Source: Triops longicaudatus
Lineage: Eukaryota > Arthropoda > Branchiopoda > Notostraca > Triopsidae
Direction: 5' to 3'
NCBI GenBank assembly: GCA_022885665.1
Contig: JAGQDJ010000020.1
Location: 1-64,000, forward strand
DNA length: 64,000 nt
Shown here: one piece after another, positions 63,301-64,000 of the stretch
How the letters are laid out: each line of letters opens with the position of its first letter
How positions within the stretch are numbered: the first letter of the stretch is position 1
Made by a program: the position numbers and the translations under genes
The notes under the pieces: model-generated
What the model was told of the DNA's origin: nothing
The model's database searches: none
What the model saw: only the letters and a program-made list of their open reading frames with translations

Positions 63301-64000
63301 CTAAGGGCAATACCCTCTCAATCCACAGGCTTAATTTCCAAATGCTTCGATCTGGCACTCTTCACACCACCCCCGCATTGCGTTCAATATGGGCTTCTCA
63401 TTGTATTACAGTACAACGCTCCCGATAACGACTCGACGACACGAATTTGCAACGCAACGCTTATCGAACGCAAATAATTTTGTTTCCAATTATTCCAAAA
63501 GAGAACATCTGCACCAAACTGCCTTTCAAATTTTTCACATATAAAAATATACACATGTATACGTGTTTTACGTTATTTAATGAATTCCAGCTTAAAATGT
63601 TAACTGAAGCTCAAAACTGAAGTTAAAAATGCAAAAAAAGAATCTGTGCAGATTTCTGAATTAATAAAATCTGATTTTTACAGCTTCTTGTTCCAGCTGC
63701 AGTGTTCAAGGTTGCGTAAAGTTTTCAAGCCTCTTAGACGGCCATATTTTTATTGAATAACGGCGCTAGATTTTATGCTCGAAGAAAAGGGCCTTTCAAA
63801 GTTCAAGCTATAGGAATGGTGACAAGGAAGCATCTTCACTGTTGACCTGGTTCCGTGGCCTTTTGGGGGCCACGCCGGGGTGTGCCTGTTTAGAATACTC
63901 TAATACGCCTTTACCTGCCTTTTGGGCTCACCACACCTGGGAAAACATTTCAGCCCGCCTCCTCCTCCCCTCACCCAACCCAACCATCTTACCGTGACCA
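60324..64000. other. Upstream part of midnolin: intron or 5' flank, no exon recognised
   Basis: The exon at 60323 begins at an acceptor (TTTCCAG), so at least one more 5' exon is required. I could not find the ubiquitin-like exon on the minus strand here. It may lie past 64000 or be too diverged to spot by eye. Confidence 0.45.

Noticed and set aside
1..64000. CRISPR arrays, phage genes, bacterial operons or IS elements
   Set aside because: No regularly spaced repeats, no bacterial-type gene packing, and all real genes are intron-split animal genes.

Overview
The window is animal nuclear DNA, most likely from an arthropod or another protostome. It is AT-rich, every recognisable gene is split by GT-AG introns, and the proteins are metazoan-specific families (SVEP1/polydom, calcyphosine-like, CAD nuclease, cereblon, FYCO1, midnolin). 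There are no operons, ribosome binding sites, CRISPR arrays or phage genes. I cannot name the species from the sequence alone. Gene models were built by joining exons by hand with GT-AG boundaries and codon phase. The whole reading frame closes for the seven complete genes.

Layout. 1-359 (+): possible 3' end of an unidentified gene. 360-2156: non-coding, with a tRNA-derived SINE-like element. 2157-22266 (-): a complete 38-exon SVEP1/polydom orthologue of about 3466 residues, including one 3.9-kb exon coding for 21 sushi domains. 22267-28448: a 6-kb gene-free stretch with decayed repeats and a strong hairpin. 28449-31070 (+): CAPSL. 31638-32788 (-): DFFB (CAD). 33338-35831 (+): CRBN. 36593-37834 (-): DOHH. 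38924-49468 (-): FYCO1. 50694-53074 (+): OMA1. 54439-60323 (-): midnolin, whose 5' ubiquitin-like exon(s) were not found. 60324-64000: nothing coding recognised, probably midnolin intron 1 or 5' flank.

The genes do not form one pathway. They cover extracellular matrix adhesion (SVEP1), calcium sensing (CAPSL), apoptotic DNA cleavage (DFFB), ubiquitin or proteasome-linked degradation (CRBN, MIDN), eIF5A hypusination (DOHH), autophagosome transport (FYCO1) and mitochondrial stress proteolysis (OMA1). DFFB/CRBN and FYCO1/OMA1 are head-to-head pairs. CAPSL/DFFB, CRBN/DOHH and OMA1/MIDN are tail-to-tail pairs.

I see no obviously new biological system. The most unusual signal is a dense lattice of the tetranucleotide GTAC, about 100 copies in 3.8 kb, in the giant SVEP1 exon. 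Seven introns of the same gene use GTAC-type splice donors. Other notable items are a MITE family with a nested copy, a 29-bp-stem hairpin and a dispersed CAACAATG motif.
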